Shown: in pieces, positions 17,201 through 30,779 of the stretch
Position numbering within the stretch: position 1 is the stretch's first letter
Layout: each line of letters begins with the position of its first letter
Assembly: GCA_030700255.1 (NCBI GenBank)
Contig: JAUYJN010000010.1
Coordinates: forward strand, 1 to 47,190
DNA length: 47,190 nt
Source of the DNA: Candidatus Peregrinibacteria bacterium
GTDB lineage: Bacteria; Patescibacteriota; Gracilibacteria; UBA1369; JABINC01
Direction: 5' to 3'
Notes under the pieces: model-generated
What the model was told of the DNA's origin: nothing
The model's input: only the letters and a program-made list of their open reading frames with translations
Databases searched by the model: none
Translations under genes and position numbers: made by a program

Positions 17201-20200
17201 TTAATTTTATTTTGGAATTACTTAGAGCATGTATTATTTGTCCTTTTTCTATAGGATTTTTATCTCCTCTTAAAATTGTTTTCCTGGGATATGTATATAT
17301 TTCAGAACTACTTGATGCGTTGAGCAGTACGATATCCGCCTTACTTACATCAGGCATATCAAACGTAGTGTCACCTTCAAGGACGATTCGTTCACGGGTA
17401 TCTAGATTGATAGTGAGTTTGGAATCCTTCTCAGTTGAAAGTTTAGTACCGGGTCTTGCAAAAATATTTTCTCCACTGAGTATGAGAGCTTCCCCGGTTA
17501 TATTTAATTTGACAGTGCTATCGTCAGAATTTGGGACTTCAAATAAAGTGTTCTTCTCAAGTTTGATTTGACTCTCATGGTTGTTTTCATCTCTGAAAGT
17601 TAGAAGGGCCTTACCTCCATCAGTTGAAATTTTATCACCGCCTATTATTTTGTTCGGATCTTCAATACTACTTGTTACATCAACGTCACCACTTAAGATT
17701 TCTATATCAGCTTCCGGATTTAACTTTGGTCTATTTTCTTTTGGCGCTGTTACCTCCGCCGTTACAAGGACTCGTTCAGTCGTAGAGTCATCACGTTTAA
17801 AGAAATCATTTAATGAATGTTTCATTTCAAGCTCATAAGCTTGATCCCCATAATGTTTCAGCCACGTCGCAGTGACCCTATTGTTTGCTGTGTCCAGTAA
17901 TTTAAACATATCAACGGCACTTTCTTCCGGCATAAGTTCATTGAGTTCGTATTTCTTTGGAGGTCTTATGTAGTGTTGATCGGATCTTGATTGTTTATAG
18001 TTTTCTTTGAAATATATTTCGGATCCGAGTGTGTAGATTATGTCTTCATCTCCATCTTTGTCGAAATCAGTCATTGCAATTTCGCTACCTTGCCCGCTTT
18101 CTTTTGTATAATTTGTAAGTCTATCAGCTGTACCTTTTTCTTTGTTATATATAAATATTCCTTTGTGAAGAATTTCCGCTCCACCGTTTTCACTTCCGGC
18201 ATTTAGCGCCGCATTTGATGCGAGCGGCCGGTTGTATATCCAGTTATCTTTTATTGCACGAGTATCTTCAAATGTTTCTTTTAGAGTCTCTGCGGCGCTT
18301 ACCATTGGATCATTTTGATCAGAGTTTGTGTCTCTTCCAAGAGATACAAACGAATCAAATCCATCAAGATTCATTGCACTTCCTTCGGCTGCGAACATAT
18401 AACTTATGTTTTCTATTTTAACATCATCGCTAAATCTGGAATTGTTTTCTTTCATAGTGTCTACGTATGTAATCATTCCATGCTTCAAATTATCAAGGTC
18501 AGCGATATATTGATTATCAAGATTTTTGACATCAACCTTTGTGATGCGTAATTCGTCGAGGCTGCGATTTAACAATGGGTGTGTGCTATCGATCATTTCA
18601 GTCTGTGCTACTAGCCGAATATCATCTCCGAAGTGAGCTGTTGCGTTATTGAAATCATTCGCTTCTTTGTTCAAAGTTGAGATAGTATTTGTGAGCTCAG
18701 CTATGTATTTGCTAGCATTTGGTCCAAGATATGAAGTTGCATCAAGTGGTGGCAGAGTTGGTTCAGGGCTGCCGCTATCAATAGCGTCGCTCGCTGTATC
18801 ATCCAGTACGTCAACGGCATCAACAGCATCCTCTACAGTGTCTGAAAGATCTGCAGTAGTCTCGCTTACAGTTTCGGTGAGTGAATTTACTGCATCAGTT
18901 CCAGAATCGATTAGTCCTGTGAGTTGATCAGTCAGTTCATTCGCTTTGTCAGCAACTGCTTCTATAGCATCTTTGATTGGAGTTACGTCTACGTTGAGAT
19001 TTATTTTTGTAATAATTTCTATTTTATCAACGAAATCTATTTTTATATCCGGAGTCTGAATAGTGATTCCTTTGTCTATAGGTAGGAGTAGGTCAGACCC
19101 TCTGGCAGTTAATTCTTCAACTTTTGTTTTGAGGCTACTTTCGTTAGAAGGAATAAATCCATTTTTAACAAGACATACAATCTTTATGATTTTTTCGAGC
19201 CCTTTGACCGTTACCGATAGAGCCTCCGGTAACGCCGGGAAATCAGGTGGTGGTGGGATATCCGGAAGTTTAGGTAGTGGAAGCCCGGGAAGTCTTGGTA
19301 GGTCAGGGAGATTTGGTGGCGAAGGTAATACGGGAATAGTAGGGAAACCAGTCGCGTTGAAGTCCCTTAGGAAGTCTCTTAATTGATCTCCGGGAATATT
19401 TTGCGGGATATAAATTTTTGGAATATCCGGAAGTGTTATTGGTTCAGGTACAACTTTGAGTTCAGGGAAATATAAAGTTACACCGGCTTGTATCTGTGAA
19501 ATATCTAAAATTATATTTGGCCATTTAGGGATATCTATGATTGGTGGAGATGGGACGAATATAAATACTTTCATCATTAGCTCCATCAAACTAAGTCTGG
19601 AAGTCGTACATTTATCACATGAATCTTGATAAGAAATTGAAAGGTTCAAGAGTCCTTGCCATGTTTTAACGGCATCTATGACATCCAAAATTGCTTTGGT
19701 CCAAGCCTTGATACGATTCTTATTTTTTATTACATATCCTCCACTAAAATTAATTATTGCATCTACATAACAGATTATTTGCGTTACATAATCTACTGCT
19801 GCAAATCGGTAATCCATTATTTTGTCCGGTAGTTTTGCATATTCCTGCATGACGAGAGTATTTTCTTCAACTGATTTTATGAGGTTCTCTAGTTTGCTGA
19901 GGAATTCTTGCCCTTCTGCAGAGGCCCAAGCTTGTATAACTTCTGGGGGCATGCCGCTCGCACCCGTAGAGGCGTAGCTGTCGCCTATGTTTTTGTAATA
20001 CTCAAGTTGCGATTTCATATTTTCGGCAAAGCTTTCTGCTTCTTGCTGCATTTTTTCTATTTCTGCTTGGGTTACCGCAGGTATACGTAAAATCACTTCT
20101 TCAGTTTCTATTTTAAATAGTGGAAGGCTGTTTAAGAAATTAAGTGCATCATACAAACTCTTTATTTCAAGTTTAGTATCTTTTGGAGGTAAGAAAGTTC

Positions 20201-23200
20201 CGAGCATACTCTGTGGATCCGGATATATAAAATAAATATCAGGAAGATCGAGTAGGTCGGCAAGTTCTTCAGTTTGTCTGTCTATCCAGTTTGTAAAGAC
20301 AGAAGGGAATCCCGGGATACGTATATTGGTATTCTGCGTCGAGGGCACGCTATAATTGCCCAGATTGTAAGAGACAACACCTCCGGAGCCACCACCGGAA
20401 GCGCCTGAGCTCTGTCCGGTAGTAGAGATCGCGAGTGTATCACTTAGGCTTTTTACAGCATTACTTGCGCCGGCCATTACAGAGTCAACTGCTCCATTGA
20501 TTGCATCGCAAACTCCAAGTGCTTGTAACAGCGGTATATTAAACGCCCAGCATTGGCCGGCTGATTTTGGTCCAAGGCACAGTGCCAATACGAGCCCTCC
20601 ATTTAGAGTAGGGGATAGATAAATTCTTCCAGCTTGAGAGGTCTCACAAATACTTGCTGCACAGACTGTAGATGGATTTGTAGCGCCCCATCCAAATACC
20701 GGAAGACCATTGTCAAATCCGATGGGGATTCCAAATAGATTAAAATTTCCCGGAGTTAAAAATGATATATTTACAGGTGTTGCGAGACACCCACCGCCAC
20801 ATTGTAGTTTCGAGATTGCATCTTCAACTACCGCGGCAGCACCATCTAAGACTTCTCCAATTATAGTATCGCTCAAATCCACACTAAAGCTGAGTATGCT
20901 GATATCGCCGGATACGGTATCCCAACTATTAGGTAGTCCATCACCATCTAAGTCCTCCGTGGTATATGTATCATATGCCGCAGCGACGTCCTCCCGTGTC
21001 TTTTCCGCATCATCATCAAATGGTTCACTGACATCAATCCCACTTTCAGGCTCCGGTTGCAAAGCTGCTCGATCGATCTCTGTTGGTATGTATGTATGTT
21101 TTGCATATTGTATGCCTTCAACAGTCCGTAGATTTGAATAGAAATATGTCATTCTGCCGGATGAGTTTCCTTCCGGAGTAGCTGCTATATCAAGGTATTG
21201 ATCTTCTTTGTACCCATCAGTGAAATTATTGCCAAGAGTTATATTTACTTTCGGAGTAAAATCCAAAGTCGCTTCATATGAAATAGTGATCTCTCCATTC
21301 GCAGGGACTTCAAAATTTCTAACAATAAACGGACGAGTTAAATCATTTGTAAATTCCGTATCAAATCCGGCGCAACTTTCACAGCTTATACTCTCTTTAT
21401 CAAGAGTCATTGAATCAGGTAATTCATCACTTAGTATGACTTTAGAAATGATCATCCCGCTTGCATTTTTAATTGTTAACTCATATTTGATTTTGTCACC
21501 GGGTGTTAAAATATCTCCATTCATGTCGATGGCTTTTTTTGTACTGGTGAAGAAATCATCATCGTATGCGATATTTATAAATTCTTGTTCAGTCTTTACA
21601 CGAGGAGTTGCTGTCTGCACATCTTTACCGGAGTTTTGTATGCTATTTAATTTATTGAAGTATGTAGTGTCCGCCCCTGCAGCAAAGCCTCTATCGTCAA
21701 TTACAGAGAGAGTTCTGAACTTATTATCATCTGAACTGATATTTGGATTGTTTGTTATCATCGAAGGATAGCTTATGAGAAGCTCATTCTTTAAATTCAT
21801 CTCAGGGTCGATTTTCACACCGAGATTACCTACGAATTCACCGTCCTTATCAATCTTTCCTTCACGATTATAGAAGGTATATATGCTGCCACTTGCATCA
21901 CTTACGACTATGTCAGGGTCTCCATCGGACTCCATATCACCAACTTTTAACATGTTAACTTTGTAGTCTAAATTCAATCCTAGATTTTCACGTCTGAAAG
22001 TACCTTCATCATTCCAGTAAATATCGACACAAGTTTTCTCATCGGCTTTACATGATTCTTTGGCGGCTATAACTATGTCATCATATCCATTGCCATCGAA
22101 ATCGCCGATATCTTGACTCAAGATCCCATTTTGAATATCGAGTAGAGTACCTTTGTCTTCAAATCTATTTAGAGAATGTTTGTTTTGTATTAGATCAATC
22201 TTCCCATCTTCGTATGAAACAAGTAGGTCATCGAGACCATCGTTGTTGTAATCATATGGCGTTAAGTCTTTGATAAGCTTGTCACCATTTAGAATTTTCT
22301 TACCGATAGTTCTATCAAATCCGGAGTCAGCAACATTATTCGGTTTCAATGAGATAGTAGGGTCACCAAGTAGGATTCCGATTTCTGAAGTTTTATCCAT
22401 CATGGCTTCTCCCGCCATTTCACCTGCGGCAAAGAGTAGAATATGTTTATTGTCATTTTCAAACCCAACTCCTTCTTTTTCTTTTGCATTATCAAGAGTT
22501 AAGTATGTGCTACCCGGACTTTGGTCTGAAGGTAATTCTTCTGACGTATCAGCAAGCGCATAACTTATATGGTTTTTACTTGAGTTACCGTTGAAGATTT
22601 TTTCAAGTTCATAGTCGGTAGTTCCAAGATGCGGGACTATGTAGATTCCATTTGAAAGTGTATTTGCCGTGATGAAATCAAAATCCTCATCAAGCACTTG
22701 TATGTCACGATTGAAGTTAAAATTAAGAATTATTTCTGCAATCACATTTCCGGCTTTCCATATTTCTACTCTTATATACTCTGCTCGTTGATCGAGTTTT
22801 AGGTCAAAACTTTGGTCTATTACATTTATGTTTCCGGTAGGTGTAATAGAAACAACTTCAGCACCTTTTTCAGTTAGGCTTAGATTTCCTTTAAATCTTT
22901 GAACTTCAAATTTAGGATCAACTGTAAGCTTATTCAAAAATAATCCTTCTTGAGATTTAGTTGGTTTTTGAATATTGAGGTACATTTTTCTCGTCGCCGA
23001 ATTGTTTGCAAAAACCTCTATTAGTGAACGATCTGTAACAATATCTTTAACGGTAAATCGAGTAGGGTAGTTTTTGTCATTCGCAGGTATCACCTCTGTG
23101 TATAGATATGTGCTGTTCACATTGCTGATTAGTCCATTGCCTTGTATTTGCACACGCTTAACAAAGCTTTCAGGTTTTTCAAGTAAGCTCACGACTGACT

Positions 23201-26200
23201 GGGTCTTACCACTCACAGCCATCCATGAGGCAAAATTATTTGGTTCCGTTAAGTCTCCTGCATTTGTACCGAGGAGTGATGCAAATAGTACATTTGGATT
23301 TGAATCTCTTATGTCTTCAAAATCCACACGCTTTTTTGCATAGAGCGTAATAGTTGTTGGAGTCAAATTACCGGTTAAATCTTTTACAAGAATGTTTATA
23401 GGTCCACTGAGAGTTTTTGGAAATACTTTCATAGTTCTTTGGCCATGCTGAGTTGCAACAGGGTTTGTGTTTTCAAGTTCAGCGAACTCATCGGTTGCAT
23501 CTGTAATTCTAAATACTAGTAATTCCCCGGCATTGTCGGAAACGAAATTACCATACCTATCATATACTTTTGCCGTTAACGTGATGTATTCGCCCTCTTT
23601 GGTATATACGGTGTCATTGTCCGCTTCTACTTGTATGAAGGCGGGGCTGAGAGGCTCTATATTCATCCTGAGAACTCCCGGGTTAGTCCCGGGCGACTGT
23701 GCGTTTACAAATTCAGTTCCGGAGAGCACATTGGTTCTAAATACTGCTGTGCCTGAACCTTCAACCATTTCAACTTCAGAAGAGCTACGAATAACTCCGA
23801 GGCTCTCATCACTCAAACTTATATTTACGATTTCATTAAATCCGGTGAGTTTTAATCCATCTTGGTTGACTGCAGTTATTCGAATCTCAGTATCGCTCAC
23901 TCCATCAGCGCGAAGATTTTGGTTTGTATGAGTAAGTATGAGATTAATTTCTTTTTCTGATTTGAGAGATATTTCTCCACTCGCCACTGACGCGGTAGCG
24001 TCACTGCTATCTAAAACATTGGCTCGAACAATTACATCGCCCGGATCTTCCATTGAGAATATCGGGAGTATTCGAGTGCCTTCTGCAAAGTAAAGTTGTA
24101 AGCCATCCCTCTTATCATCTTCATCCGGTATATCAAGAGTAGCCGGCCCTTCTACTTCTATTTGGACTTCATAAAGATCATAGTTGGCAATGTTATCGTA
24201 TTTATCTTTTAGATCAATTTTTACATCGACTTTTGAACGTACTCCGGCTTGCAAGACTTGTGAGCGCGCGGACATATTTATAGTGAGTGGATCGAGTGGA
24301 TGTATGAGCACTGATTTTTTATCGGAAGCTATATTGCCGCTTACAGTCCGTGCGGTTACATTGTAATTTCCGGAAGTTATCTTCGATCGCAAGGTCGTCT
24401 TTGCGACTCCCTTGCTCACTCTTATGATTTGTTTTTCTATTTCTGCAAAAGCCCCGTCCTCAACTATAAATTCAATTATACTTGTATTATCATCAAAATT
24501 AATTCGCCCATCAGAATCCAAGACTTGAGCTTCCATTATTAAATTTTCGATGTCTTCACTCACAGGTAGTTTATCGACCGGACGTATAACATCCGATTCA
24601 AATATTTCATTCGCCTTTTTTTCTATGAAGACAACTTCTTTTTCAATATACAAGCCTTGAACCTCAACATCAGACTTGCGACCGTCTCCACCTAAATCAC
24701 CCGCATCAGGGACAATTGGGTCAGTACCAAGCAAAACCTCTTCGCCATCGTCAACGCCATCCCCATCCGAATCAGCGTTTTCAGGATCTGTACCGGCGAC
24801 CAATTCATCTTCATTTGTTAATCCATCCCCATCGTTGTCGTTTGCAAAATCATATTTTTTAACCTCATCAGAAGTTTCAAATTCTTTGAATTCACCTTCG
24901 TCACTTCTATCAAGTGGATCCATGTTTCGGACAACCTCATTACCGTCAGTGACACCACCTAGATCGGTGTCAGGGTCATTTGGATCAGTACCATATTGAT
25001 AGAGCTCAGTGTTGTCAGGTAGCCCGTCAAAATCAGCATCAGAGTCTCGGCAATCACGAACTTGGAATAGATTTTGTACCATCATGGCAAATTCAGCGCG
25101 CGTTATAGGTGCGCTCAGCCACTGCATAAATGTTCCATTTTCAGTAACTTCCGAATCAAACCAATCTCTAAATTTATTTTCACTAAAATGATCTACTTCA
25201 GTAAACCGACCTTTCGGATATAGTTTGTGCTTTTGAGCTTCACGTACATAATCATAAAACCATGGTCTGTCATTTGCTGTATAAGTGCTAGCTTTGAAGA
25301 CAGAAGAATCTACGAGTGAGCTTGCTGTCTCGATAAGTACTTTTGTCGCTTCACTGCGACTTATATTATTTTGCGGAATAAAAAATCCTTTGTATGGATT
25401 TCCCATGTATCCAGATACGATTCCATCGACTTTACCTTTAGCGACACAGTAAGCGAGCTCAGGGGATATATTTGTATCAGGGAATGGGTCAGTATTGTAC
25501 GCGCCATCAATCTCCTTCTGAATGCTTTCTGAGAAAGCAGTACAGTCTATACATGCGGCACCGAGATTTATTTTTACAAATTGTTCACGCGTCAGTCTGT
25601 TGTCAGGCTTAAAAGTGCCGTCAGGAAATCCACGTAAAATCCCACGAAGATAAAGATTGATTATGGCAGAAAAAGCTTCGTTATCATTTGAAACATCTGA
25701 GAATAATCTTGTCGCAATTTTGAGAGGATCAAATCCGGAAGAAACTTCTTGGTAATCTGAGAACTTATCTCCATCAGAATCAGCGACCTCTATATTTGTG
25801 CCGATGGTGAATTCTTCCATGTTTGTGAGCCCATCCATATCAGCATCAATAGCTACACTAGTCGGAGCCTGTCCGTATACAGTTGGGACAAGATATTCAA
25901 ATACTTTTCCTAGCATTTGTGTGAATAAAACATTGCCATCGTTTTTAAGTGCAGTCGTACTATCTTCCAATATGATATCTATGCTCTTCAAATCAATATC
26001 CATTTCCAATTCAAAAATCGTATCAATATTTTTAATTATAAGATTATTTATAAGATCATTTTTGAGGCTTACTTCATATCCGCCATTTAAATATAGATTT
26101 CCATTATTTTTTACGAGTGCGATTTTTTTATGTTCATTATCAAAAACCTCATAATCTCCATCTTTTTCTTCAACCGAAAATCCTTCAGCAATATTTTTGA

Positions 26201-29200
26201 ATTTCACACTTCTCGCATTTATTGCAACTTTACCTATAGTTTCATTTTCACCTTTGCGCGCAATCGCTATGTATGAAGAGTCGGTTCCTCCGGCTGGAAT
26301 ATATTTTATTTCATAAGCCGGATCTGCAATTTTCAATTCTCCGGTATCCGCATGTAGTCTCGCAACGATATTGTTATCATCTTTCTTTATTAAAATATTT
26401 TTCAAATTCTCTTCGTCATAAGTAATCTTGCGGGATGCTTTTTCTTTTATATATGTTACGACCTTCAGCCTATCTGCAGTGCTCTCTGCCCTTACAGATG
26501 AAGTGTCCCTCAAGTCCTCACGATTCACGGTAGTTGCATTCGCACTAAAAGACCCGGGCTCTGTCGAAGTTAAGATTTCAAATTCAGCTTCACCATTTAT
26601 CAGTGGAGCCGGGTTTTGCGACAAAAGAGTAAATATAGATTCCGAATCATTTAAGTTTAATTCGACCTCCGTGAAGTTGTCAAAAGTATTCGTTATGTAT
26701 CCAACCGAAGTTAATTTCTCTCCATTTACAGTGATTAAAAATTTTTCTTTTCCATCAGCACGCGCAAGAGTTTTATCTATTTCAATAACGACGCGATCGG
26801 TCTGTTCAGAGCCATCCGGAATTCCATCAGAGTTGTTGTCCGGTAAAAATGGCGATACATCCTCATTGTCAGGGATCCCATCGAAATCATAATCCGGGCG
26901 GCTTGGTGGTGTTCGGTCTTCCTCTTCAGGGTCTATCACATTTCCACAGACTGACCCTGACTCACCAAAACTTACTTCTTCAGAAAGTCCATCTATCCAT
27001 TCAACCATAGCTTCAAGCCATTCAAATAATGGCAAAGCATCAACACTCATATTTATAGCATTTTCACTATCATAACTTTCATTTGCCATGGACATCGCAC
27101 TGTCTTGTGAGCTTTGCATTGCAAGTGCCGAGACATGACTTGCTTCGTTAAATTCCGTATCCTCTTCGATATCAGGTACGTCTCCATTGAAAGCAAAGTT
27201 ATAACCATGAGCATCGCCATCTCCTATGAAGTACATAATTTCATATCCATTTTCCGGCCTATCAATAAATGGATCATCATCAGGATTCATAAAAGTAGTC
27301 ATCATGTATTTATGCTTCTCATCTATATTCAAGTTATTCCACTCAATTGCGTCCTCCATCATTTCACGATTAAGTCTTGTATCTATAGTGTTTGTCAAAA
27401 CGTCATTGTATGAAGCGGCCCCGGGAAGAGCTGCGATCTCGGCATCCTTTGCAACCAGTCCTTCTCTGAAATCATCAACAGATGCAAATCTAAATAAATT
27501 AGGGTAGTTAACTTTATGATAAGCAAGATCTTGCCCTCTAAATGTAGTATAACGTGGAGAATCTATAGGTAAGTCGAGAGTAAACTGGGCCTCAACTTGT
27601 TGCATGATTGTATCGTTTGTAGGTTCTTTGTGCATTACAACACTCGGAATCGTATGAGCTAGATTTATATTTGGAGTAAGTACAGGATCCCCTCCGGGGC
27701 CATCAGAATCAGCTACGTATTGACGAGTCATATTGAATATCGCTTCTTCAACTCTAGGTAATGGATTCTGTAAAGTTACATGAGCATCTCCATTTGCAAA
27801 TAAATCTTCAGAAAGGATTTGATTTACTGAGGTGTCATATCCCATAGCCTCAAGTAGATCACCAAGTGAGTATTCAATGTTATTTGAAGGGTCGATTAGG
27901 AGTGGTAATTCTTCATATGGAGTGTAAGGACTAGGGCGTGAACCGAGGGAAAGTAACCAGTCTTTGTAGTAATTTAGAGCTCTGTCAAATTCCTCTTCAT
28001 TATCAACCATGTCCCCAACTCCACTAAAGCTTAGTGGTGGATGTGCGGGGGTTGTTGTATTATAAACCCCATCTTGTTGAAGCTTCCATGTAACGTCGGC
28101 AATATTTTCCGCCCAATATAAATAAGAATTCGGTTGATTTGAAGGTGGGATTGGAGCGAGTGGATTGCCATGGAAACCAAATGATTCTTTGAAATCATAA
28201 CAAGCTCTGTAATCAACAGGCACATCTTGATAAATTTGCTTTGTCCCTTTTTTGCTTCGTATTGGCCCCTGCGAATTATCAGGAAAACACCAATCCGGAT
28301 GTTCTATATTATTTCCAAAACATCCTCCGTAATCATCACCATCCTTTAAATCATCAGGGTACATTTCTTCATCATCATCCGTGTCACGATTGTAGCTACC
28401 TCCGGTCAAAGGATCGTATAGGCGATTTGTTTCAACTATTTTGCTACCTTCACATTGGCCGTCCCCGGTTACGTCACAATCTGCCGCCGTCCCAAGGTTA
28501 AGTGAACATTCAACCGCATCTTCAATTCTTTGTGCCGGCTTTCCCCATATATACGGAGTCAGCGTCATATTCTGTTTTTTAATCCCATGATTTGTAAAAC
28601 CATACAGTACAGGATTTGGTATAGGGTGGATTGGCACGGTAGCCGAGTCGTGATCCTCGTCATATAATAAATTTATGGATACATCAACTCTACCAATTAG
28701 CGGTACGTCTTCTTGGATGTTATTTACGATTGTATCGATCTTGCCCTCAAGATATTCATTTTGAGCTCTGAGATAATTTTTCACAAACTCATCTTTTTTT
28801 GATACGAGCGTGATCAAAGTATCTGTATCATTTCGGGCAAGCCCATCGTCTTCGACTCTTCGGCTATCATAACGCCCGGTATTTTCAGTCCAGTTGTTTA
28901 CGTTACCAAGATGCTTATCAAATCCTTCATAATATTTTTGTAGATATCTATCTATAAGAAGTTTGGATTGAACATCAGGTAGTAAAGCAAAATAACTCAT
29001 GTCCTCTGCCGGAGCTTCCGCATCCCCAGAATCTTCATCGAACAGGCCGTCACCATCATTATCATTGTCGGCTGTACCATCTTCATCACAGAAGCCGTCC
29101 TCATCATCATCCCATTCAGGATGGAAATAATCAGGGTCACCGCTATGCCCGGGGTCATAACAATCCGACTCACTTGTGTATGGCGGCTCATCCACGCAAA

Positions 29201-30587
29201 AATCCCGCGAATACGGAGGTATTATTCCAGCTAAGAACATAGCAGCGGTAAGAGGTGGGAATGGAACATATGCTTTTTTGTATGCTTCCGTGAAATTTGA
29301 AACCATATCAGGGTGATCATCGATAAAATCTTGCCCAATAGTCCCAACGAGGTCATGCTCCATCTGATTTTCTATATAATTACGGAGCCCATCTTTGTCA
29401 GAATCTTTACAATCCCTATCGTCATCTTTACCACATTCACCGGGACAACCATCGCCATCCATATCACCAGGGCCATCTTCATCGGTCTTTCTATCACCCC
29501 GTGCATAATCTGCATTATTGTCATACCTTGTATCTTCATTGAGTTGCCCATCAAGATCATTGTCGATTAAATTTTCAGGATCACCATCATCCTCATCGAT
29601 CAATCCATCTCCATCATCATCGAGCCCATTGATAGGGTCTTCATCAATCAGCCCATCACCGTCATCGTCTTCCGCATTACCTCCACTTAGCTCTCCATTG
29701 ATTTCAACAAAAAGTTCTTCAGCGAGTTCTTTGGTATATCTGTGGTACGCAGTATCCTCCAAATGCTCTATATATCTTTGATAGTTTCCAAACCCTAGTC
29801 GGTTGATAACTTTTTCTTGAGTAGGGGTCGCTTCAAACAACATATTTTGATCGAATTCATCAAACCCGGAAATCCCCTTATTGAATAAATGATTCTTATC
29901 CAAGAATGAAGCGACCAATTCATACGCTTCATTGTTAGAGCAGATAGCGGATGAGTCCGACCCATCTCCACAGTCCGCTCCTTCCAAATTATATGGCACT
30001 GGCGAAGTTATCACTCCATGCCAAATCTCAGGTGCTGTATTGCGAGCCAGCTGATTCGCCTCAAAATCTTCACTCTCCGGATTATAGATATACGCCTTCT
30101 CTTCAAAATCCGTATAAGGATACATAGACAAGAATCTATTCCCATTTTTATTTACAACAGGGATAGGTAAATCCCCAATCAAAACAACTCCAACCAGTTT
30201 CGCAGTCTCTTTTCCGGAAACTTCGCCTTCAAAATACAGCCTCTCAAGGACTTTTGAGATATTAGATGGGTCTTCGTTCATTTCAACTTCAATAATCGCT
30301 GTTTTTGTATATGGCAATTTCGCCTGAACATCTTCAGCATATCTTTCAATCCTTTTGCCTATCATTCCATCGCTAAGCACAGGGTACTCATCGCGAAGAC
30401 CTTGTCTTTGCCTGAGATCTTCATTCATACCCTTTTCAACCAAAATCGCAACTAGAGAATACTCTTCCTGCGATTCAGCTCCATAGGCAGGATTGACCCG
30501 CACCATCTGAGTGAATACAAGTACAGTTATAAGTGACAATGAAACCCACTTATCGAAAAGCTTTTTTAATGGATGAGAACTCCACAT
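14208..30587 (-). CDS. giant multidomain S-layer-type surface protein, 5459 aa
   Basis: Signal peptide at 1-36 (ends NPAYGAES). The N-terminal domain (about 40-290) contains [14 protein letters not shown] and YPYTDF, reminiscent of gingipain-like folds. DxDxDG calcium-binding repeats lie at about 300-530 and 1210-1265. A first TSP3/SLH block follows: TSP3 at 1575-1615, three SLH-like repeats at 1635-1840 ([21 protein letters not shown]), and TSP3 again at 1848-1973. Invasin/Ig-like strands fill about 1980-2420. FG-GAP-like DxDxNGxxD repeats lie at 2776-2912 and 4170-4200, and a DUF11-like domain at 3009-3116. A cysteine-rich part spans about 3206-3382, a proline-rich hinge 3713-3783, and a helical region to 3950. 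A FecR-like beta region lies at 4283-4563 and a PKD-like part at 4600-4730. A second TSP3-SLH-TSP3 block (4990-5362) leads to a Cys-containing tail (CTVCPC). SLH repeats imply anchoring to the cell wall. The gene heads a five-gene operon. Domain calls are by eye. Confidence 0.9.
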   Translation of the reverse strand: MWSSHPLKKLFDKWVSLSLITVLVFTQMVRVNPAYGAESQEEYSLVAILVEKGMNEDLRQRQGLRDEYPVLSDGMIGKRIERYAEDVQAKLPYTKTAIIEVEMNEDPSNISKVLERLYFEGEVSGKETAKLVGVVLIGDLPIPVVNKNGNRFLSMYPYTDFEEKAYIYNPESEDFEANQLARNTAPEIWHGVITSPVPYNLEGADCGDGSDSSAICSNNEAYELVASFLDKNHLFNKGISGFDEFDQNMLFEATPTQEKVINRLGFGNYQRYIEHLEDTAYHRYTKELAEELFVEINGELSGGNAEDDDGDGLIDEDPINGLDDDGDGLIDEDDGDPENLIDNDLDGQLNEDTRYDNNADYARGDRKTDEDGPGDMDGDGCPGECGKDDDRDCKDSDKDGLRNYIENQMEHDLVGTIGQDFIDDHPDMVSNFTEAYKKAYVPFPPLTAAMFLAGIIPPYSRDFCVDEPPYTSESDCYDPGHSGDPDYFHPEWDDDEDGFCDEDGTADNDNDGDGLFDEDSGDAEAPAEDMSYFALLPDVQSKLLIDRYLQKYYEGFDKHLGNVNNWTENTGRYDSRRVEDDGLARNDTDTLITLVSKKDEFVKNYLRAQNEYLEGKIDTIVNNIQEDVPLIGRVDVSINLLYDEDHDSATVPIHPIPNPVLYGFTNHGIKKQNMTLTPYIWGKPAQRIEDAVECSLNLGTAADCDVTGDGQCEGSKIVETNRLYDPLTGGSYNRDTDDDEEMYPDDLKDGDDYGGCFGNNIEHPDWCFPDNSQGPIRSKKGTKQIYQDVPVDYRACYDFKESFGFHGNPLAPIPPSNQPNSYLYWAENIADVTWKLQQDGVYNTTTPAHPPLSFSGVGDMVDNEEEFDRALNYYKDWLLSLGSRPSPYTPYEELPLLIDPSNNIEYSLGDLLEAMGYDTSVNQILSEDLFANGDAHVTLQNPLPRVEEAIFNMTRQYVADSDGPGGDPVLTPNINLAHTIPSVVMHKEPTNDTIMQQVEAQFTLDLPIDSPRYTTFRGQDLAYHKVNYPNLFRFASVDDFREGLVAKDAEIAALPGAASYNDVLTNTIDTRLNREMMEDAIEWNNLNIDEKHKYMMTTFMNPDDDPFIDRPENGYEIMYFIGDGDAHGYNFAFNGDVPDIEEDTEFNEASHVSALAMQSSQDSAMSMANESYDSENAINMSVDALPLFEWLEAMVEWIDGLSEEVSFGESGSVCGNVIDPEEEDRTPPSRPDYDFDGIPDNEDVSPFLPDNNSDGIPDGSEQTDRVVIEIDKTLARADGKEKFLITVNGEKLTSVGYITNTFDNFTEVELNLNDSESIFTLLSQNPAPLINGEAEFEILTSTEPGSFSANATTVNREDLRDTSSVRAESTADRLKVVTYIKEKASRKITYDEENLKNILIKKDDNNIVARLHADTGELKIADPAYEIKYIPAGGTDSSYIAIARKGENETIGKVAINARSVKFKNIAEGFSVEEKDGDYEVFDNEHKKIALVKNNGNLYLNGGYEVSLKNDLINNLIIKNIDTIFELEMDIDLKSIDIILEDSTTALKNDGNVLFTQMLGKVFEYLVPTVYGQAPTSVAIDADMDGLTNMEEFTIGTNIEVADSDGDKFSDYQEVSSGFDPLKIATRLFSDVSNDNEAFSAIINLYLRGILRGFPDGTFKPDNRLTREQFVKINLGAACIDCTAFSESIQKEIDGAYNTDPFPDTNISPELAYCVAKGKVDGIVSGYMGNPYKGFFIPQNNISRSEATKVLIETASSLVDSSVFKASTYTANDRPWFYDYVREAQKHKLYPKGRFTEVDHFSENKFRDWFDSEVTENGTFMQWLSAPITRAEFAMMVQNLFQVRDCRDSDADFDGLPDNTELYQYGTDPNDPDTDLGGVTDGNEVVRNMDPLDRSDEGEFKEFETSDEVKKYDFANDNDGDGLTNEDELVAGTDPENADSDGDGVDDGEEVLLGTDPIVPDAGDLGGDGRKSDVEVQGLYIEKEVVFIEKKANEIFESDVIRPVDKLPVSEDIENLIMEAQVLDSDGRINFDDNTSIIEFIVEDGAFAEIEKQIIRVSKGVAKTTLRSKITSGNYNVTARTVSGNIASDKKSVLIHPLDPLTINMSARSQVLQAGVRSKVDVKIDLKDKYDNIANYDLYEVQIEVEGPATLDIPDEDDKRDGLQLYFAEGTRILPIFSMEDPGDVIVRANVLDSSDATASVASGEISLKSEKEINLILTHTNQNLRADGVSDTEIRITAVNQDGLKLTGFNEIVNISLSDESLGVIRSSSEVEMVEGSGTAVFRTNVLSGTEFVNAQSPGTNPGVLRMNIEPLSPAFIQVEADNDTVYTKEGEYITLTAKVYDRYGNFVSDNAGELLVFRITDATDEFAELENTNPVATQHGQRTMKVFPKTLSGPINILVKDLTGNLTPTTITLYAKKRVDFEDIRDSNPNVLFASLLGTNAGDLTEPNNFASWMAVSGKTQSVVSLLEKPESFVKRVQIQGNGLISNVNSTYLYTEVIPANDKNYPTRFTVKDIVTDRSLIEVFANNSATRKMYLNIQKPTKSQEGLFLNKLTVDPKFEVQRFKGNLSLTEKGAEVVSITPTGNINVIDQSFDLKLDQRAEYIRVEIWKAGNVIAEIILNFNFNRDIQVLDEDFDFITANTLSNGIYIVPHLGTTDYELEKIFNGNSSKNHISYALADTSEELPSDQSPGSTYLTLDNAKEKEGVGFENDNKHILLFAAGEMAGEAMMDKTSEIGILLGDPTISLKPNNVADSGFDRTIGKKILNGDKLIKDLTPYDYNNDGLDDLLVSYEDGKIDLIQNKHSLNRFEDKGTLLDIQNGILSQDIGDFDGNGYDDIVIAAKESCKADEKTCVDIYWNDEGTFRRENLGLNLDYKVNMLKVGDMESDGDPDIVVSDASGSIYTFYNREGKIDKDGEFVGNLGVKIDPEMNLKNELLISYPSMITNNPNISSDDNKFRTLSVIDDRGFAAGADTTYFNKLNSIQNSGKDVQTATPRVKTEQEFINIAYDDDFFTSTKKAIDMNGDILTPGDKIKYELTIKNASGMIISKVILSDELPDSMTLDKESISCESCAGFDTEFTNDLTRPFIVRNFEVPANGEITISYEATLDFTPKVNITLGNNFTDGYKEDQYLDIAATPEGNSSGRMTYFYSNLRTVEGIQYAKHTYIPTEIDRAALQPEPESGIDVSEPFDDDAEKTREDVAAAYDTYTTEDLDGDGLPNSWDTVSGDISILSFSVDLSDTIIGEVLDGAAAVVEDAISKLQCGGGCLATPVNISFLTPGNFNLFGIPIGFDNGLPVFGWGATNPSTVCAASICETSQAGRIYLSPTLNGGLVLALCLGPKSAGQCWAFNIPLLQALGVCDAINGAVDSVMAGASNAVKSLSDTLAISTTGQSSGASGGGSGGVVSYNLGNYSVPSTQNTNIRIPGFPSVFTNWIDRQTEELADLLDLPDIYFIYPDPQSMLGTFLPPKDTKLEIKSLYDALNFLNSLPLFKIETEEVILRIPAVTQAEIEKMQQEAESFAENMKSQLEYYKNIGDSYASTGASGMPPEVIQAWASAEGQEFLSKLENLIKSVEENTLVMQEYAKLPDKIMDYRFAAVDYVTQIICYVDAIINFSGGYVIKNKNRIKAWTKAILDVIDAVKTWQGLLNLSISYQDSCDKCTTSRLSLMELMMKVFIFVPSPPIIDIPKWPNIILDISQIQAGVTLYFPELKVVPEPITLPDIPKIYIPQNIPGDQLRDFLRDFNATGFPTIPVLPSPPNLPDLPRLPGLPLPKLPDIPPPPDFPALPEALSVTVKGLEKIIKIVCLVKNGFIPSNESSLKTKVEELTARGSDLLLPIDKGITIQTPDIKIDFVDKIEIITKINLNVDVTPIKDAIEAVADKANELTDQLTGLIDSGTDAVNSLTETVSETTADLSDTVEDAVDAVDVLDDTASDAIDSGSPEPTLPPLDATSYLGPNASKYIAELTNTISTLNKEANDFNNATAHFGDDIRLVAQTEMIDSTHPLLNRSLDELRITKVDVKNLDNQYIADLDNLKHGMITYVDTMKENNSRFSDDVKIENISYMFAAEGSAMNLDGFDSFVSLGRDTNSDQNDPMVSAAETLKETFEDTRAIKDNWIYNRPLASNAALNAGSENGGAEILHKGIFIYNKEKGTADRLTNYTKESGQGSEIAMTDFDKDGDEDIIYTLGSEIYFKENYKQSRSDQHYIRPPKKYELNELMPEESAVDMFKLLDTANNRVTATWLKHYGDQAYELEMKHSLNDFFKRDDSTTERVLVTAEVTAPKENRPKLNPEADIEILSGDVDVTSSIEDPNKIIGGDKISTDGGKALLTFRDENNHESQIKLEKNTLFEVPNSDDSTVKLNITGEALILSGENIFARPGTKLSTEKDSKLTINLDTRERIVLEGDTTFDMPDVSKADIVLLNASSSSEIYTYPRKTILRGDKNPIEKGQIIHALSNSKIKLNSELKGTVVLTLDKNTKFELDDSLGDDTFIELLSGGIEMIDFDSELVIQEPRSNMLLTEESIVYTKKGGSAEIGYKDNLKIALDENESLRIKKLDNPNKPRLEISLPNGNYYTKIRAINAEGKKGTASNGVLLAPQECGDSAAPAASVGPAKKRVAIFKTIDIDGSQSRDVGGGISEYYYDLDLERDNDRDGDPTNDIDRYNDLDKTVDSNLDGNTANDKTSPVIQIGPFQDLETRYLKLWVKDTGGNLASQQVEVEVYVPDIILSPVSAKQGVVQGYTEPRESFMPLRIVRERDGLFDTLKTADGTDIFYTDENGEYYIDDFKLNEEIEVINALKMTIATVDEDSGRMLVTDENYRLRALSASEVLPTRINLETLDGEVILTTFLIPEVNTDVVIDSGSVHYNYETLKQLVGVHIQPKEAANDIEFKRISSSDVLYPGGVDILSNDNRLGLVATNGNIYLFDSGLDLRVKETVESTDPYVLELHRGTEVLADIYISIFDGNGLALDYRIGDPTLARSIETGASPVVSNDHDNDGYTDEFELQHKMDPLTPDRDSDLDNDGLTNSQEVNLGTNPNNADTDNDGLPDMQEVLQGTSPVRMTNSPFTDIATDHPLYDSIYDFYSKGIIQGYTVNDRQLFRPDAKITRAEFTKIMLEILCIVPRPEAYESPSVFSDIAFTEEIPWYYPITKESFIRNFITGYLAETDEHSKAPFKPNQTINFAETAKIIEEVLSRFITEEGSTVLKSLDDVTPGTPWYTPYLEIAKDIVPYINLKEKVNSAFILNDLEALNPGQDLTREKFVEISERVLNIYSCYEIDTDGDGLYNYLEVKFGTDANNADSDNDGINDLDEVLNGMDPLTPDDDIDKDGLSNEDEDKYGTDPFNPDTDFGGVYDGDEINRGSDPLNPRDDFPASADDLPDLTGSLEDGFTDADETANSEEPGPHIVVPACTVCPCPATIQNSADLKEGDIIFTAITSVDNSKVFTASDPVEFQGVIPQNK
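23677..23693. repeat. CCCGGG hairpin inside the giant gene
   Basis: CCCGGG, five-base loop TTAGT, CCCGGG. It encodes SPGTNPG in the Ig-like region and is another GC-rich inverted repeat within AT-rich coding DNA. Confidence 0.5.
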
Positions 30588-30645
30588 ATTTTTCTTTATT
30601 TTTGTTTTATTGAGGCAGTTTATTTGAGTTTTCCACCTAGCGAAA

Positions 30646-30675
30646 ATTATACCTTAAACACCCCATAATCCTCAA
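30646..30675 (-). promoter_or_regulatory. promoter of the giant-protein operon
   Basis: Minus strand: TTGAGG (30675-30670), 18-base spacer, perfect TATAAT (30651-30646). This leaves a leader of about 50 bases before the ATG at 30587. Confidence 0.6.
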
Positions 30676-30779
30676 TCATAAACCCTCGCATATAAGCCAA
30701 TATTCATATTTTTACTTGACTCTACGTGCGAGTATCGCTTAATAACACAAATCGTATCATCTAAACCTTATGATTAGCC

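Noticed and set aside
28000-28500. Open frames antisense to the giant gene (for example 28031-28225 and 28241-28501)
   Set aside because: They overlie a continuous 5459-codon frame with clear domains and show only biased low-complexity translation.
29400-29690. Possible CRISPR or satellite array suggested by repeated ATCATC-rich DNA
   Set aside because: The repeats are codons for DxDxDG calcium-binding motifs in the giant protein, irregular in spacing and sequence.
14208-30587. TGA read as glycine (Gracilibacteria code)
   Set aside because: No in-frame TGA occurs in the 5459-codon gene or in any core gene, so standard stops explain the window.
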